This document shows positions 39,375 to 53,365 of a stretch of 64,000 bases of DNA, in pieces. The position numbers were made by a program, and so were the translations under genes. A model generated the notes under the pieces. It was not told the origin of the DNA, did not search any database, and worked only from the letters and a program-made list of their open reading frames with translations. Location of the stretch: NCBI RefSeq assembly GCF_019649055.1, contig NW_026570226.1, positions 1,364,001 through 1,428,000 on the forward strand. The letters run 5' to 3'. Origin of the DNA: Paramacrobiotus metropolitanus (Eukaryota; Tardigrada; Eutardigrada; Parachela; Macrobiotidae). Each line of letters starts with the position of its first letter. Within the stretch, counting starts at the first letter, position 1.

Positions 39375-42300
39375 ATGACCTCCATGCATCAACACATTCG
39401 GGGTTCACTTTTACACTGGACGGATGTTGTTGTTATTACCGGCTATTTCGTGTTGGTTCTGGCTGTCGGGATTTGGGTACGTACAAAACAAAAGTAAATT
39501 AAACAGAAACAGGCACGCGCAAAATTCTTCTGGTTTGGATTACAGGTATAAACTCCACTAACATGGCATTATGTATCATTTATTACGAGTCGATCATTAT
39601 CAAGTATTACGAGTCTGTTGCAGCGCGTTCGAGCTGAACAAGTTGCGTCCGGTCACATTGAACAAATACAAAGGAAATCCATAACATTAGGAAAACGGGT
39701 TTATGGGCACTTTGTTTTCGTAGTCCTCTCGGCAAACGGTCAGATCTGGATCCATATCCAATTATTTCCTGGCCGGAAGGAGTATGAACTTTGTACTGGT
39801 GAGCTTGAAAACAATTTCGCTGTAGCAAGTGGAAGTAAACTGACACGTTTTCACAGTTCCGAAACAGCATTAACCGCTGCGATGTATTCCGAAACAGTTG
39901 CAATGACAATGTTGTATCCTTAATGACAATGTTGTTTAATGCTGTATCCTTAGCTTGATCGCGTTTCAAAATGCAGGTGGGAACTTCTCTTTTTGCCTCT
40001 AACATTGGATCTGGTCACTTCATAGGACTCGGTATTGCCTGCTATTTTACCGTACAATTCTCTGGATCAGAATTTAAAAAATAAGATACTGGTGCTTGAT
40101 AAAATTGACGTTTAACTGAGAGGCTTTCTAGCTGGGAGCGGCGCTGCTACGGGAATCGGGATAGCGGCCTTTGAGCTTAATGTAAGCACCTTCGCAGTCC
40201 TTCCGTGAGTCTGCTGGTTGCACCTAATATTCATGACCCGCACCGACTGTGTAACCTTCGTTGTTCTGTGGTTGCGTGCATGTGACCTTTGTCATATGGG
40301 ATAGCCACACGCCCATCTGGCATGCTGTCTCAATTTCAGGCTGTTTTTATAACATTACTCCTGGGATGGATTTTTGTGCCGGTCTACATTGCTGCGGGGG
40401 TATGCGGTGCTTTTCGCAGGGAATTTTGCGTGATAACTCTAGATCACATCGGGCGGAAAATCTGTTCATTCACAGATTTACACGATGCCAGAGTATTTGC
40501 AAAAGCGTTACGGTGGTCAACGGATTCGGATATACTTATCGCTTCTCACGCTCTTCCTCTATGTATTTACGAAGATCTCGGTACAGTAAATGAACTAAGG
40601 ATCATCTTATTTTAAATCAGCACTTACTGTGCTGATTCAAAATAATCATTTGTGCACTCTCTTATAATTATGATTACATTAGTTGCATAACTTCATCTCG
40701 GCATAAATCCATATGGCTGTCTATTCATATTGTACAATTGTATAATACTGTAGCAAGAATAAGCATAGGGAATCGAATCACGGTATTTGTATTGTACATG
40801 TACGGCTTGTGAACGCAAAATTTCAAAATAAGTACTTGATATCATAATATCCGAATATGACCCGGAGAAAAAAGATTACAGTTTGGAACATAACAGTTAT
40901 TATTAGCCAACTACTGCACAAAAACATCTGTTTGCAAACTGCGTGCTAGACGGAATCTACATTTTCCAGGCTGATTTATTTGCGGGAGCCATTTTTATTG
41001 AACAGTCGCTACAGTGGGATTTATACTTGAGTGCAGCCGTTCTGCTGTTCATTGCGGCATTTTTTACGATAACAGGTGTGTAATGACGGGTTTTTTTTAA
41101 AGCATTTCGTCCTGTTTGTACTTCTTGTGCACATTGTGACAACACGAACTTATTTATTGAGAAGAACGTCCGGTTTCAGAATTTTCTGATATCAAGAACA
41201 TGAATTGCGTTGGTCGTTTCAGGTGGTTTAAGTGCGGTAATATGGACGGATTTTGTGCAGTGTGTTATTAGTAAGAAAGAGTCGGAATTTATTATTGTTA
41301 TTTAAAGATCCCGTATTTGGCGCGAATTAAACTTAACCTTTTTTCCCACTTACACTTATAGTGTTGGCTGGAGCTATGTCACTTTTAGTCGTTGTAATGG
41401 TAAAAGTCGGCGGCTACCAATCTCTGATCTCTCAGTTCCCTCTGGTTAAGCCCACGGAAATCTGGCCTAACCGAACTGAGTGTACGCACGTTCCCAAAAA
41501 TTTCCTGCATTTATTACGGGATGCACAGGATACTGAACTGCCGTGGCCAGGAATAGTATTTGGACTGTCTATATCATCCATTTGGTAAATTACCGAAATT
41601 GTCTAAGATATTGTCGAATGACACTATGTAGGCTAGTTGCATGTGAACGTATGAATTCCGAAATTTATTACCCAACAGTTGTTGCTTTAAATAAATTTGT
41701 TAATTTTATAACGCGGGGCCATATGGGCGCCACGCGTATCCTCTACAGCGAACAGCGTGAACCCGGATGAGGCTTTATTGCCGAATCTAATGCGCACCGT
41801 GGCGCAGCAACACCAAAACTAATGAGGAAGGATCCTGCAGCCAGTGCAACTGTGCTGCAGGTCCGTCAAAACAGCGCAGCAATGTGCGGGGGGGAAATCC
41901 CCAGAAACAGCGAATAGCTACTCAGGAGGGCGGGGCGTCCCGCCCTTACACCCCTTTTGCAGGCATCGCTACGTCCTCGGAGCGAAATCTCCCAGGATTC
42001 GGAGGATCCGCACCCCCCCGCCGGTTCGGCTCATGTTGGGTTCCGGGTCAGTTCGGTCCGGTTCGGGCGGTTAATCCGGTCGGCTCGGTTCCAGTTTGGT
42101 CGGCTCAAATCCGGTTCGGCTCAGGTTGGGTTCCGGGTCAGGTCGGCTCCGGTTCGGTCCGAGTCAACCGTCTGGGTCAACGCACTGTCGCGCCAGATCC
42201 AGGGTCCAACCCGGAAACGGGTGAATTCCGTAGTTTCTTCCAGCAAAGGAAAGGTCACGTTCTGGGGAAATTTGGGCAGGGTTTGGGGTCTATGTGGCCC

Positions 42301-45300
42301 GTGACCCTGCAAAAAAACAAAGCACGCAAATCCGCGGTGAAATCCACTGCTCCGTCCGGGGGGATGTCGCCGTCCCAGGAAGTTCGGGCAGTGTTTTGGT
42401 GGGGAATTCTTCGGCGTGGTGCTGGTGGTCGATCCGTGCCGTTGGGATCGGAGTTGGTGCTGCTGTTGGCGGTGTATCCGTTATGGTTTCCCGCTGGTCC
42501 GGGTCGCGTTCGCCGTCGGCATCGCAGGAGGCAATTCTCGCTCCACGGCATCGCAGGAGGTGTTTCTCGCTCCGCGGCATCTCCGTCCAGTTTGGGAGGC
42601 ATGTCGTCGCGGGGAGGCGTCCATCTCCGTCAGTTGGGAGAGGAATCCGTCACGTTCCGCGAGAATGGGGGGGCGTTTGTAGCTCCACACCCAGGGGTTA
42701 AATTGGCTCAAATAATCAGAGGAGCCGTGCGCGCGGGCAGCGTGCACGGCCTGGCTCGTAACCAACGATCTGCTACCATATAACGCGGGGCCATATGGGC
42801 GCCACGCGTATCCTCTACAGCGAACAGCGTGAACCCGGATGAGGCTTTATTGCCGAATCTAATGCGCACCGTGGCGCAGCAACACCAAAACTAATGAGGA
42901 AGGATCCTGCAGCCAGTGCAACTGTGCTGCAGGTCCGTCAAAACAGCGCAGCAATGTGCGGGGGGGGGGAAATCCCCAGAAACAGCGAATAGCTACTCAG
43001 GAGGGCGGGGCGTCCCGCCCTTACAATTTCATTTTTCCGTCTTTCCGCTAAATAATTCCAACTGACTTGGTACAATTAAACATGTTTCTGTTTCATAAAT
43101 AGGTATTGGTGTTCCGATCAAGTTATTGTCCAGCGTGTTTTAGCCAGCAAAAACTTTTCTCACGCCAAAGCGTCATGTGTAGTCGCCGGCTATCTAAAAC
43201 TGCTGCCCATGTTTTTCATGGTATTCCCAGGAATGGCGGCACGGGTGCTCTTTCCAGGTGAGCAATAACGTACTGATAACATCAATAAATTATTCTGTCC
43301 AAAAAATTAAAAAAATCTCAGTACCACTATCATTGCTCATCACTATACCGGAATTTTTAAACCGCTAATCATGTTCTTTTCTACAGACGAAGTAGCTTGC
43401 GTAAATCCTGACGTCTGCGAACGCGTGTGCGGATCCAGATTAGGATGCACCAATATAGCCTATCCAAAGATCGTATTGGAGCTGATGCCGCAAGGTAGCT
43501 TTGCTCGCATTTCGTTCCACAATTCCACAGCTCCACGTAAATCGCTTTTTAAATGCAGGTTTAAGAGGATTAATGCTAGCGGTTATGATGGCGGCATTGA
43601 TGAGCTCTTTAACCTCCATTTTTAACAGCAGCTCCACCATATTCACAATCGATATATGGAAAAGTTGCCGCCAGACGGCTTCGGAAACCGAGTTGGTTAT
43701 CGTTGGAAGGCAAGCAGTAGTATTACGTAGATACACATTCATAAACGAAATATTATAACAACTTTAAGTGGACGTAGAAGTGATTCTCTTTGTATATTGT
43801 AGACGTTTCTAGCAAATTCAAATACTGCATAAAATTAATAATTAATATATTAGACCTTGTGTGTGCTTGCAGAATAGTAACCGGAGTCATGATTTTGGTG
43901 TCCTTTCTGTGGGTATGGTCAGTTAAATTGTGCAAACATTTGAGTTCGTTGCGGCATACATAAATCATATTTCCTATGGTGGTTAAAGTTTTTACCTGTC
44001 TATCGAGTTTTTCATCAGGTGCCAATCATAAAAGCCACACAAGGATCTCAGCTCATGCACTATATTCAATCCATCACTTCCTACTTGGCGCCTCCGATTG
44101 CCGCGGTATACTTCCTTGGCGTATTTACCACAAGAATCAACGAGAAAGTAATTATAAATACCTGAAAATAGGCTCAAAAAGCTAATATCCCAATTCTTGT
44201 GGCAGGGGGCATTCTGGGGTTTGATAGTTGGACTCATGTTAGGAATTGTTCGTTTTATTTTGGAATTTTTCGTATATCCGAGCGTGCCATGTGGGGAAAT
44301 TGACCGGCGTCCGAGCATAATTAAAGATATCCATTATCTGCATTTTGGATTAATTTTGTTTCTGTTGTGCGTTTGCGTTATTGTTTCGGTCAGTCTTCTC
44401 ACAGAATCGCCGGACCAAAGACCGGTACGTACGTATGTATAAAAAAGAAGTAACATGCCATGCATCACGTTGCTCAATGGTCAGTAGTGTATCGCATGAA
44501 TCAGGTTTTTGTCAAACTGCACAAAATGTACATGGCAGAATAAAAAGTTTCTTATAAAACTATAGTATACATTTAGGCAGCGTTCAAATATTACGTAACG
44601 GCCATGGGTGGGGGGGTGGTCTAACAAAAGTGTTACGCTTTGTTACATGGGGTAGGGGGTCCAAAAATTTTTGTTAAGTGCGGGCCGACACCCCATAAAA
44701 AAATTTTAAAAAATAATATATTTTAATTACATTTTTATAGGGGGTGGTCGGACTTTTCGTTACGTATGCAGCTGGGGGGTCGAAAATTTTGTTATGTGGT
44801 GTTACAAGGGGTGGGGGGTGGTCGAAAATCACGAAAAATTGCGTTACGTAATATTTGAACGCTGCCTTACTGTTTTCATCTTATTCGATCATGGGTTGTA
44901 CAGTTGTACTACAAAGTCTACAATTATTACATCAATTTTTACGTATAATGTAGCCGCTCTTTGAAGACTATCGGGAATCGGAAGCAATAATTCCGTTCTG
45001 TTGTGATATGTATCAGATTTCGCTTCCGGACTAGACAGTTGGCGCGTTAATTACATATTTTATTTCCAATACCCGAAAATCAGCTGATCTGATTTCGTAA
45101 TTTAGCTCGCCCGTGTGACGTTCATGACCCGGCACAACCCCGTCAGTAAGCGTTATGAGGCGGACGATATGGACCCCAATCCACACGATAAAACTGACAT
45201 GGATATGCTGGAAACACAAGGTAGAGGTAACATCCTCAACGGAGTATACGTCCTTGTAAACAATCCAGGAAAATAATAATTTATTCGTCTACTCTGCAAT

Positions 45301-45711
45301 TCATTTTGTCAACCACCTGACTATCTGCTGTCCGTAAAAGTTAGCCTCGGGTTGTCTATCACTCTGAGTTAACGAGGAGTTAACGGCGCAAACATGTGCT
45401 TATTAATTCTGCATACAGTAGTTGAACCGAAGACCTGGATCCAAAAATGTGGTAGCATTTGCTGCATTACGGAACCGAGTCCAACGACTCTTTCAGAAGC
45501 GGAAATACAAGAACAAGAACAGCGAATGGTTTCTTTAAACGAGAATATTATCATGAAGCGAGCTTCAACAGTTGCGGCATTGTTTCTCATGGCAAGCAGA
45601 TTAAACAAATTATTAAACGTATTTTCTTTAGTGAACACTCAAAATTTATTCTAGGGTTTGTATGCTTTATTCCAGGTCATTGGAATCTTCTGCTTCGGAT
45701 TTTTCGCTTAA
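39375..45711 (+). CDS. Sodium-solute symporter, SLC5/SGLT-like (18 exons, 649 aa)
   Basis: Plasma-membrane Na+-coupled transporter of the SGLT branch of SLC5; sugar, inositol or a related solute is likely but not determined. Exons: 39375-39476, 39724-39798, 39977-40031, 40132-40181, 40340-40399, 40476-40580, 40970-41075, 41223-41270, 41362-41584, 43103-43257, 43387-43494, 43559-43709, 43873-43912, 44019-44147, 44206-44424, 45106-45220, 45419-45591, 45676-45711. Phases agree throughout (1950 nt). Family signatures in order: [132 protein letters not shown], and a hydrophobic C-terminus ending GFFA. The length matches the usual roughly 660 aa. Exons ending at 43709 and 45591 have GC donors. Intron 9 holds a direct-repeat element and intron 15 a MITE, but coding is uninterrupted. 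Confidence 0.95.
41707..41949. repeat. Left direct terminal repeat (243 bp)
   Basis: Differs from the right copy only by 7 rather than 10 G in a homopolymer run, as far as I can read. It ends in a GC palindrome GGGCGGG-GCGT-CCCGCCC followed by TTAC. Confidence 0.88.
42779..43024. repeat. Right direct terminal repeat (246 bp)
   Basis: Same sequence as the left repeat apart from three extra G in the homopolymer run. The near identity implies a recent insertion or recent homogenisation. Confidence 0.88.
44576..44866. mobile_element. 291-bp MITE with 25-bp terminal inverted repeats
   Basis: Starts GGCAGCGTTCAAATATTACG and ends with its exact reverse complement; the inverted repeat extends at least 25 bp. 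It is flanked by the 3-bp direct repeat TTA (44573-44575 and 44867-44869). A TWA target duplication is typical of PIF/Harbinger elements, so this is probably a Harbinger-derived MITE. The interior is rich in G runs (GGGGGTGGTC) and encodes nothing. It sits in intron 15 of the SLC5 gene. Confidence 0.88.
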
Positions 45712-45770
45712 TTTGCACAACACTTGCATTACTATACGAAAATATCTGCATATTCTTTTTTTATCCAGAT

Positions 45771-48528
45771 CTATTCTTCATAGTTATTACGCTTAAGTTT
45801 TAGGCGTGACATTATATGCTTAAAAAACCAAGGCACTTCGCAGTTAATAAACAAATTATCACCATCAAGAAATTCCGGTAACGTCACCGAACTGGCATGG
45901 AGGAAGAGCGGAAGTGTCCGGACCTTAGCTTGACGAATTTTCAGCTTTGTCAGTGTATCTTTCGATAACTTCTGTTAGGAAAAGAGTATTTAGTTATTTA
46001 GTACACCGGCTTCATGCTTACACATATCTGTACATACCTGTGGAGCGAGCTTAGCAAAATGGGAATATTTGTGGCTGAAAAAAAGTCAATGCAATTACGG
46101 ATTTAAAAATTCCAGAAAAAAACGTGGCGACTTACTCTCCCAATATCGGGCATCCTAACGCGTGTGACATATGAACGCGAATCTGATGCTGAACACCTGA
46201 ATAAAAGCAGGGCTTTTATTATATCAATATTCACAGTTGTTAATGTGTCTCATTATTGAAGGCACTCAAAAGGGTTCTGTAAAATTGTGGTTTGAAATCA
46301 GATGCAACAACCTTCGAATCGATATGCGTTGTCTTACCCGTCTGAGGCCGGATTTCCACTAAGGCACAATGTCCAGAAGCACCAACGACTTCATATTCCG
46401 TTATAGCTTCTGCTCCCCTGGCAGAAGATTTGTTCATCACTAAACGGGATTCATCCGTTCTCACCGGCCTCAAAACTCTCTGCCAATGCAACCAAACAGT
46501 AGTTAACGTAAACTGTAAGTGTGCGACCGTGCAATCGGAGAAAGATTTCCATTCATTATGGACAAAAATTAAGGTATCACCGACAGATGCATTGTACGAG
46601 TAGGTAGAGCAGTTACACCGAATACAACCATATGGATAGAAAAGTATGAAAATGTAGAATCTCTTTTATGAGACATACCCTGTTAACACCAGTCGCTCGC
46701 GAATCTCCTATAGGAATATTGATAACTCCTAAAAATGACACAGCAAAAACTTATAAAGTGATTTTTAACACAAGTGAATTTTTTCCATACCTTCCAAAGG
46801 TTGTGGGACGGTTTTAGTTATCGCAATATACTGTTTCTTGATCTGTCTGCGCAAGAACATGTTGTGCAGGATCGTAGCCATCTTTTCGTTCCTACAAACC
46901 CACAAAATTACGAACTGATGACGAAAACACCAATGCCAAATCACCATACCATACCATACCTTGCTAAAAGCAGCACGCCCGTTGTTTCTTTATCAATGCG
47001 ATGCACAAGATGCAGTTTCGTTCTTCCCATCGGATCCAGTGCATCAGCTAATTCCGGGAGATATCTGGCCACATTGTGGTGTATCGACGGGCCACCATGG
47101 ACGGGCAGCCCATAAGGCTTATTGATAGCGACAATGTCATCTGTAAGAATAGTTCTGTTCTAATAACATTATCATTCGGTAATTGTGCATTAAACCACGG
47201 AACATACATGCACAGCTGCATATACATATATCCACGGAAAACAACACCACAAGTCTCTGCATACAAATTTTGGGAGATGCCATAAAATTGCGAACAGGCT
47301 CACTTACTTTCGTCGTATATCACACATTTCTTCAAAAGGTGCACTACGTCATCTGCGGTAAACCTGTTCCAGTCCGGAACCAAATGCCTGTATATCCGAA
47401 ACCCCTTTGAATCAATATCTGTTCGCTTATCTGCATCTCTGACGCGGTCTCTAGGGGAGATGGGCTTTGAATCGGATTCGGAATGATCGTTTTCATCCGT
47501 TTCTTTGTCAGGGCTTTTGGATTCATGGTCCGTGCGAGGAGCAGATCGCAACTTTCTTGCAATGTCGGATGCCGTTTTCGGTTTATCGTCCTTAGGGTTG
47601 TCGGCGTCGGTTGTTTCTTGTTTGCGCCCGGTTTGTTGAAGAAAACTATCCATGTTTACCGAGCCAGACTTTTTGAAATTAGGTCTAGGGCTGTGCGGCT
47701 TCCGCTCTTCAAAATTTTCCGCACTTCTCCTAATTGTAAGGCAATTGATGCAATGACTGTTAATCAACTGCGTTCAGTCGTTCATTTGATAAACATTTTT
47801 TAGCAATTTGGAATGATAAATCCATTTTCATAATATATTTCTGTCTGCAGAATTACACTTCAAGGAAACAGATCAGATGTACCGCAGTCCGAAATTCGTA
47901 CGTGCCTAAACGCACTTATCGTCTCGAATACTAGACAAAATGAATTTTCAATTCAACCGGTAATATCAGATTTACCTTAATTTTATAACACAATATCAGA
48001 ATGTTACAAGCGAGTGTACAATACTTCGGTTCCCTTTACATAGGTAAGTGAATGACACATGTCGTGACTGCAAATCTCGAGAAAAAACTTGATATTTCAA
48101 TATTCGGTCTTTAAATATGATAAAATAACCCGAAAATCATTTTTTCAACCGCGGCATCCTGAAATTATTTGCGAGCATTACCTTGTAAATTCCTGAGGAT
48201 TAGGCTGAGAAAATCGCTGAGAAAATCGGTTACTGCCAACAGAATTCATTCGATGTTTGCCTGTATCTTCGGGGCGGGAGGAATTCCAACCTTTCTCTCG
48301 CCACTTTTCTTGCTCTTTTCGTGCTTTATCATAATCACGTTTTTCCGGTTCCAAATTCCCTGGCGCGGTTACGGTCCGGAGGCACCGCACCTGCTTGCTC
48401 CGGGTACACCGCGCATCGTCAACACATACTTCACGCCGGTGAAGATAATTCCGCGCATCATGAAAAATAGTCCGTCGTGGAATTCCTGGAGTTCGAGAGT
48501 GCCCCACAAGAAATCGTGTAAACTGCAC
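45771..48528 (-). CDS. RPUSD4: Mitochondrial RNA pseudouridine synthase, RPUSD4-like (513 aa)
   Basis: RluA-type pseudouridine synthase, converting uridine to pseudouridine in RNA, probably in mitochondria. Exons: 48528-48182, 47729-47308, 47140-46960, 46891-46791, 46728-46679, 46479-46338, 46196-46136, 46074-46038, 45971-45771, phase-consistent (1542 nt). The N-terminus (MQFTRFLVGHSRTPGIPRR) is basic and suits mitochondrial import. A long low-complexity charged segment (roughly residues 115-235) precedes the catalytic domain: NDIVAINKPYGLPVHGG, HLVHRIDKETTGVLLLAR with the catalytic Asp of the HRxD motif, and a C-terminal VQHQIRVHMSHALGCPILGD/HKYS. It is longer than the human protein because of the disordered insert. 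Convergent with the SLC5 gene; the stop codons lie 59 bp apart. RPUSD3 or another RluA paralogue is less likely. Confidence 0.88.
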
Positions 48529-49599
48529 AACAGCAGCACATACCGTTCTTGACGAGCCTGGATAAAATCAAGCGCATTCAGTTACGTATTTTGCTAAGAA
48601 TTTTAACTGCCCTGGACAACCAGCACCAAAGGGCTATTTACAGTACTTGTATATCAAGCAAAAAAAACGTAGTACTAGTAACTAGTATCACATTTTTGTA
48701 CGAGTACAAAGCAAACCAGAAGTTCCAGAGCCAGGAACAAAAGTATACATCGAATGAAATCAAGTTGTCAGTAATGAGTAATGTCATGAAAGATTAAGAA
48801 TTTTATGACTTATGGTCACTTACCGAATAATGAATCCGGTTCACGGAGTACAACTTGACGAAGCATCATAATTTATAGGAAGAAAAAACCGCAAACGCCA
48901 GTTCAGATAGTCAATAGCCAAGACCTCGAAGCGTTTGGGTTTTCTGGATTGTCGATTGTAAGCGAAAACTCTAGAGCTGGAAGTCACCACTTGATTCATG
49001 GGCAGACGATGAAGGTAAAAAACGAATACTACGTTGCGGATTCTTCAGAAATAAAACGATTTCGATTTCAACTATAAATTTTTAATTTTTGAGCTTTGGA
49101 AGTCAGAAAGTGCAACAGTAAAAACTGAAAAGAATAATTTTTGCGAGTACAATACAATACGTACTTCTATGTATTACTAATTTGTACATTTGTACCGCAT
49201 ACACAACAATTAACGATAAAATTAATTTTGCCGTACCAGCATTTATGTCATCCGCCGGAGACGAAGACTACGTACTTACGTTCCCAGTGCCGACCTGAAA
49301 AAAGCAGAAGTGAAAAAGTACGTACTGTAGCAAGTCTAAACATCAACAAAAAGTGGTTGTGATTTCAGATTTCTGATTTTAATTTTAAATTGTGGTTTGG
49401 CATTGTTCTTTGCAATTTATTCTTATGATTAATTTGCAGTTCTTGAGAACCTTGATTTAGCCTTGAGTTTTGTCTTCCAGTTTGTCACTACTGTGTTGTA
49501 TTTGGGTGGACCCATAGCGCTTATTGCACGTTCTGATGGACTCGTTTTCACACTGACTTCCATTCGAATTGTGATCAAAAGTTGACAAACAAAAATAAA
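48529..49599. other. Divergent intergenic region, RPUSD4-like / MED6
   Basis: 1.07 kb between divergently transcribed genes, probably a shared promoter region. AT-rich with small TGTAC/AGTAC motifs. No gene supported. Confidence 0.6.
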
Positions 49600-51053
49600 A
49601 TGGCCAAATCTGTTAGTCCTGCTTCGGCCGTGTCTTTGTCAGAAAAAGGTACTTTACGTTTTTTACTCCGACTAGAAAGTACTGTTTGAGTTTATTTTGA
49701 AATTAGATGCCAAGACACTTTCTATCAATTGGACGGATTCTGCTTGGGTTCCCCATCTCTCGGCCGCTAATGTCATGGACTACTTTGCGCAAATGTCTAA
49801 CCCGTTCTACGATCCTCTCTGCAACAACGAGCAGATTCGGATGCAGCGGTTGGGGCTAGAAAATCTTAAGTGAGAGGAATAAGTGAAATAAGGTTATGGA
49901 GTGACTGAGAAAAAGTTTCGCATCTATACGCGTACTCGTGCTCTTTTAATGCAGTCGTTATCGTTGACTATGAGTCTATGAGGATCAACTCTTGTTTTAG
50001 CAACTCCACCGGCTACCTGGTATTAGTGCTCGCGGCCGTAAATAAAATAGAAAGTTGATCTTCCGGGTATCTGATTTTATCTTATCCACGAGCGAATGCA
50101 TCTGCTGTTCTGTTGTTAGGAATATGGTGGGAACCGAGTTCGTATTGGCTTACTCTCAGGAGCCAATTTTGTACATCATTAAAAAACAAGAAAGAAAGTC
50201 TCCCGTTGAAGGTACGAGCCAGATTATTACTTACACAGCAGATAGACACATCTGCTTTGTATGAATTTTTCCGGTCGATTATCGGCCACGGTTTCGATTA
50301 CTATCTAATACAGCAATATTTTTAAATACAGTTGATGTCGCCGTATGCTGTGAAACACAATTCTGTTTGGCGAAATGCTGTAATGCTTTTTATTTACAAT
50401 TTACTGCGTTGTGTGGTGCTGGGCTTATTTATTTTTGATTTGTTTAGTTTTTGTTTATTTATTTGATTTATGAGAAATCCGTGCTTAGGTCATATTGATT
50501 GAGTTCAGTCTTTCACAGCGATGTTTTGTATCTCATATCTATATTAGTGTTTTAAAATTTTCTAGTGCACCCCATTGCCGTATACTACATTCTGGCCGGT
50601 ACCGTTTATCAAGCCCCCGACCTTTGGTCCGTTGTCAATTCGCGATTGCTCAACACCGCGCATTATCTTCACACAGCAGCCGCTGAAATGAGCAACTTCG
50701 TGCGCTACCATCCGTCCAGCGGTTATTACTGGGATATCCGACATCCGGGCAGTGATTCCACGCGGCATCCCGACAGAATCTCTTTCGTGCCCATTGATCC
50801 CACTCGGAAGACTGCGGAAGAGTCGGGTACGGTGTTTCAGAGAAAGAATGTGGACGGTTTGCTCGGTGCCTTGTCCCAGAAGTTTCCACCTAAACCCATG
50901 CCGAATACGCCGCATCCCTATGGCCCACGATTACCACGGGAGCCGGTGCAGCCGGGTAATCCCGCTGGCGCAGTGGAAGCTGTTCCCGCTATTGATCAGA
51001 AGACTGATAATTTAGCAAAAGATTCATCTGATCAAGCGAAATCTTTGAAATAG
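49600..51053 (+). CDS. MED6: Mediator complex subunit 6 (263 aa)
   Basis: Head-module subunit of Mediator, linking transcription factors to RNA polymerase II in the nucleus. Exons 49600-49648, 49707-49869, 50120-50211 and 50566-51053, phase-consistent (792 nt). Signatures: LSINWTDSAWVPHL and MDYFAQMSNPFYD in exon 2, then MVGTEFVLAYSQEPILYIIKK in exons 2-3, and HPIAVYYILAGTVYQAPDL, SRLLNTAHYL and RYHPSSGYYWD in exon 4, followed by FQRKNVDGLL and QKFPPKP. The C-terminal tail after residue about 200 is Pro-rich and divergent, as is usual in this family. Length is near the family norm of about 250 aa. Confidence 0.95.
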
Positions 51054-51762
51054 TGATATCATGCCGGGCTTGATCTCTCAAATATAATGTTTCCGTGAAG
51101 TGGCTGTTGTAAATAAATTAACGCTCTTTTCGGATCCGCTAGCTGATGCTGATTGCCAGCTCACGTCAGTTTACTTTGGTTTTCTACTATCTTATACAGT
51201 AGATATGTTTGACTGGAATTTCTGTTGATTTTGAATCGCATCGTGCAGTGATGTTTACTAATTTGTATGAAGCTGTTTGGAAGAATTAATGGTGAAAAAT
51301 ATGTTGAAATGACATAATTTCATTTTATGATTTGTCTGTATTTTTACGATTGTGTTTTGTCCAGATCCTGGATGTACAAATGTCCGTCTGGACTCCAGAC
51401 GATCGAATGAATGGTCGTTTTTGGCCATTGAAAGCCACTAAATGAACAGCGCATACTTACTTGTTACACGTGCCGCATCGCGCTTTGGCGTAATCATTCC
51501 CATCAGCAGTGCAGTGAAGCACAATGCCAGTGGCAGTTAGCCATGTGTGTGTATTCACTGCGTTTTCTGACGATGCGATTCATCGTGCATTTGTGATTTG
51601 TCGTAATATTTCGTCACTGACTCATTTCCCATCTTTGTCAAACTTTAAGGTGAGGTACTGAGCAATTTGAAAAAAATTCCGATGATTTAATCCGGTAGAT
51701 TTTCCAAACGCTGTTATTTGATCGCTTAATGATCATTGCCTGGATCTGGGAGGCTGGGAATA
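51054..51762. other. MED6-Rac intergenic region
   Basis: 0.7 kb holding the MED6 3' UTR (AATAAA-like signal near 51111) and the presumptive Rac promoter and 5' UTR. Nothing else seen. Confidence 0.6.

Positions 51763-53365
<1,603 letters not shown>

Larger units (their letters stand above)
41707..43024. mobile_element. 1.3-kb element with direct terminal repeats (TRIM-like)
   Basis: Near-identical direct repeats of 243 and 246 bp bound an 829-bp internal region. The element is flanked by the 5-bp direct duplication AATTT (41702-41706 and 43025-43029), as for LTR-type integration. Its ends are TATAACG...CTTAC rather than TG...CA. The interior is GC-rich compared with the host and contains a tandem-like series of GGTTCGG/GGTTCCGGGTC blocks. 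No gag, protease, reverse transcriptase or integrase was found, nor an evident primer-binding site after the first repeat. It lies wholly in intron 9 of the SLC5 gene. A non-autonomous TRIM is the best fit; a duplicated unit of another kind with hairpin ends is the alternative. Confidence 0.75.

Noticed and set aside
41884-42783. 299-codon plus-strand ORF across the direct-repeat element
   Set aside because: It starts inside the left repeat and ends inside the right one, overlaps long ORFs in other frames on both strands, and is dominated by GC-rich reiterations. It looks like a compositional artefact.
39375-45711. SLC5 gene as a pseudogene broken by stops and an insertion
   Set aside because: All apparent breaks fall in introns. 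Joining 18 exons at GT/GC-AG sites gives one continuous 649-aa frame with all family motifs.
45965-46140. Apparent frameshift in the RPUSD4-like gene at the PILGD-HKYS junction
   Set aside because: Careful reading of the donor at 46136 gives two leftover bases that match the next exon, so the frame is intact.
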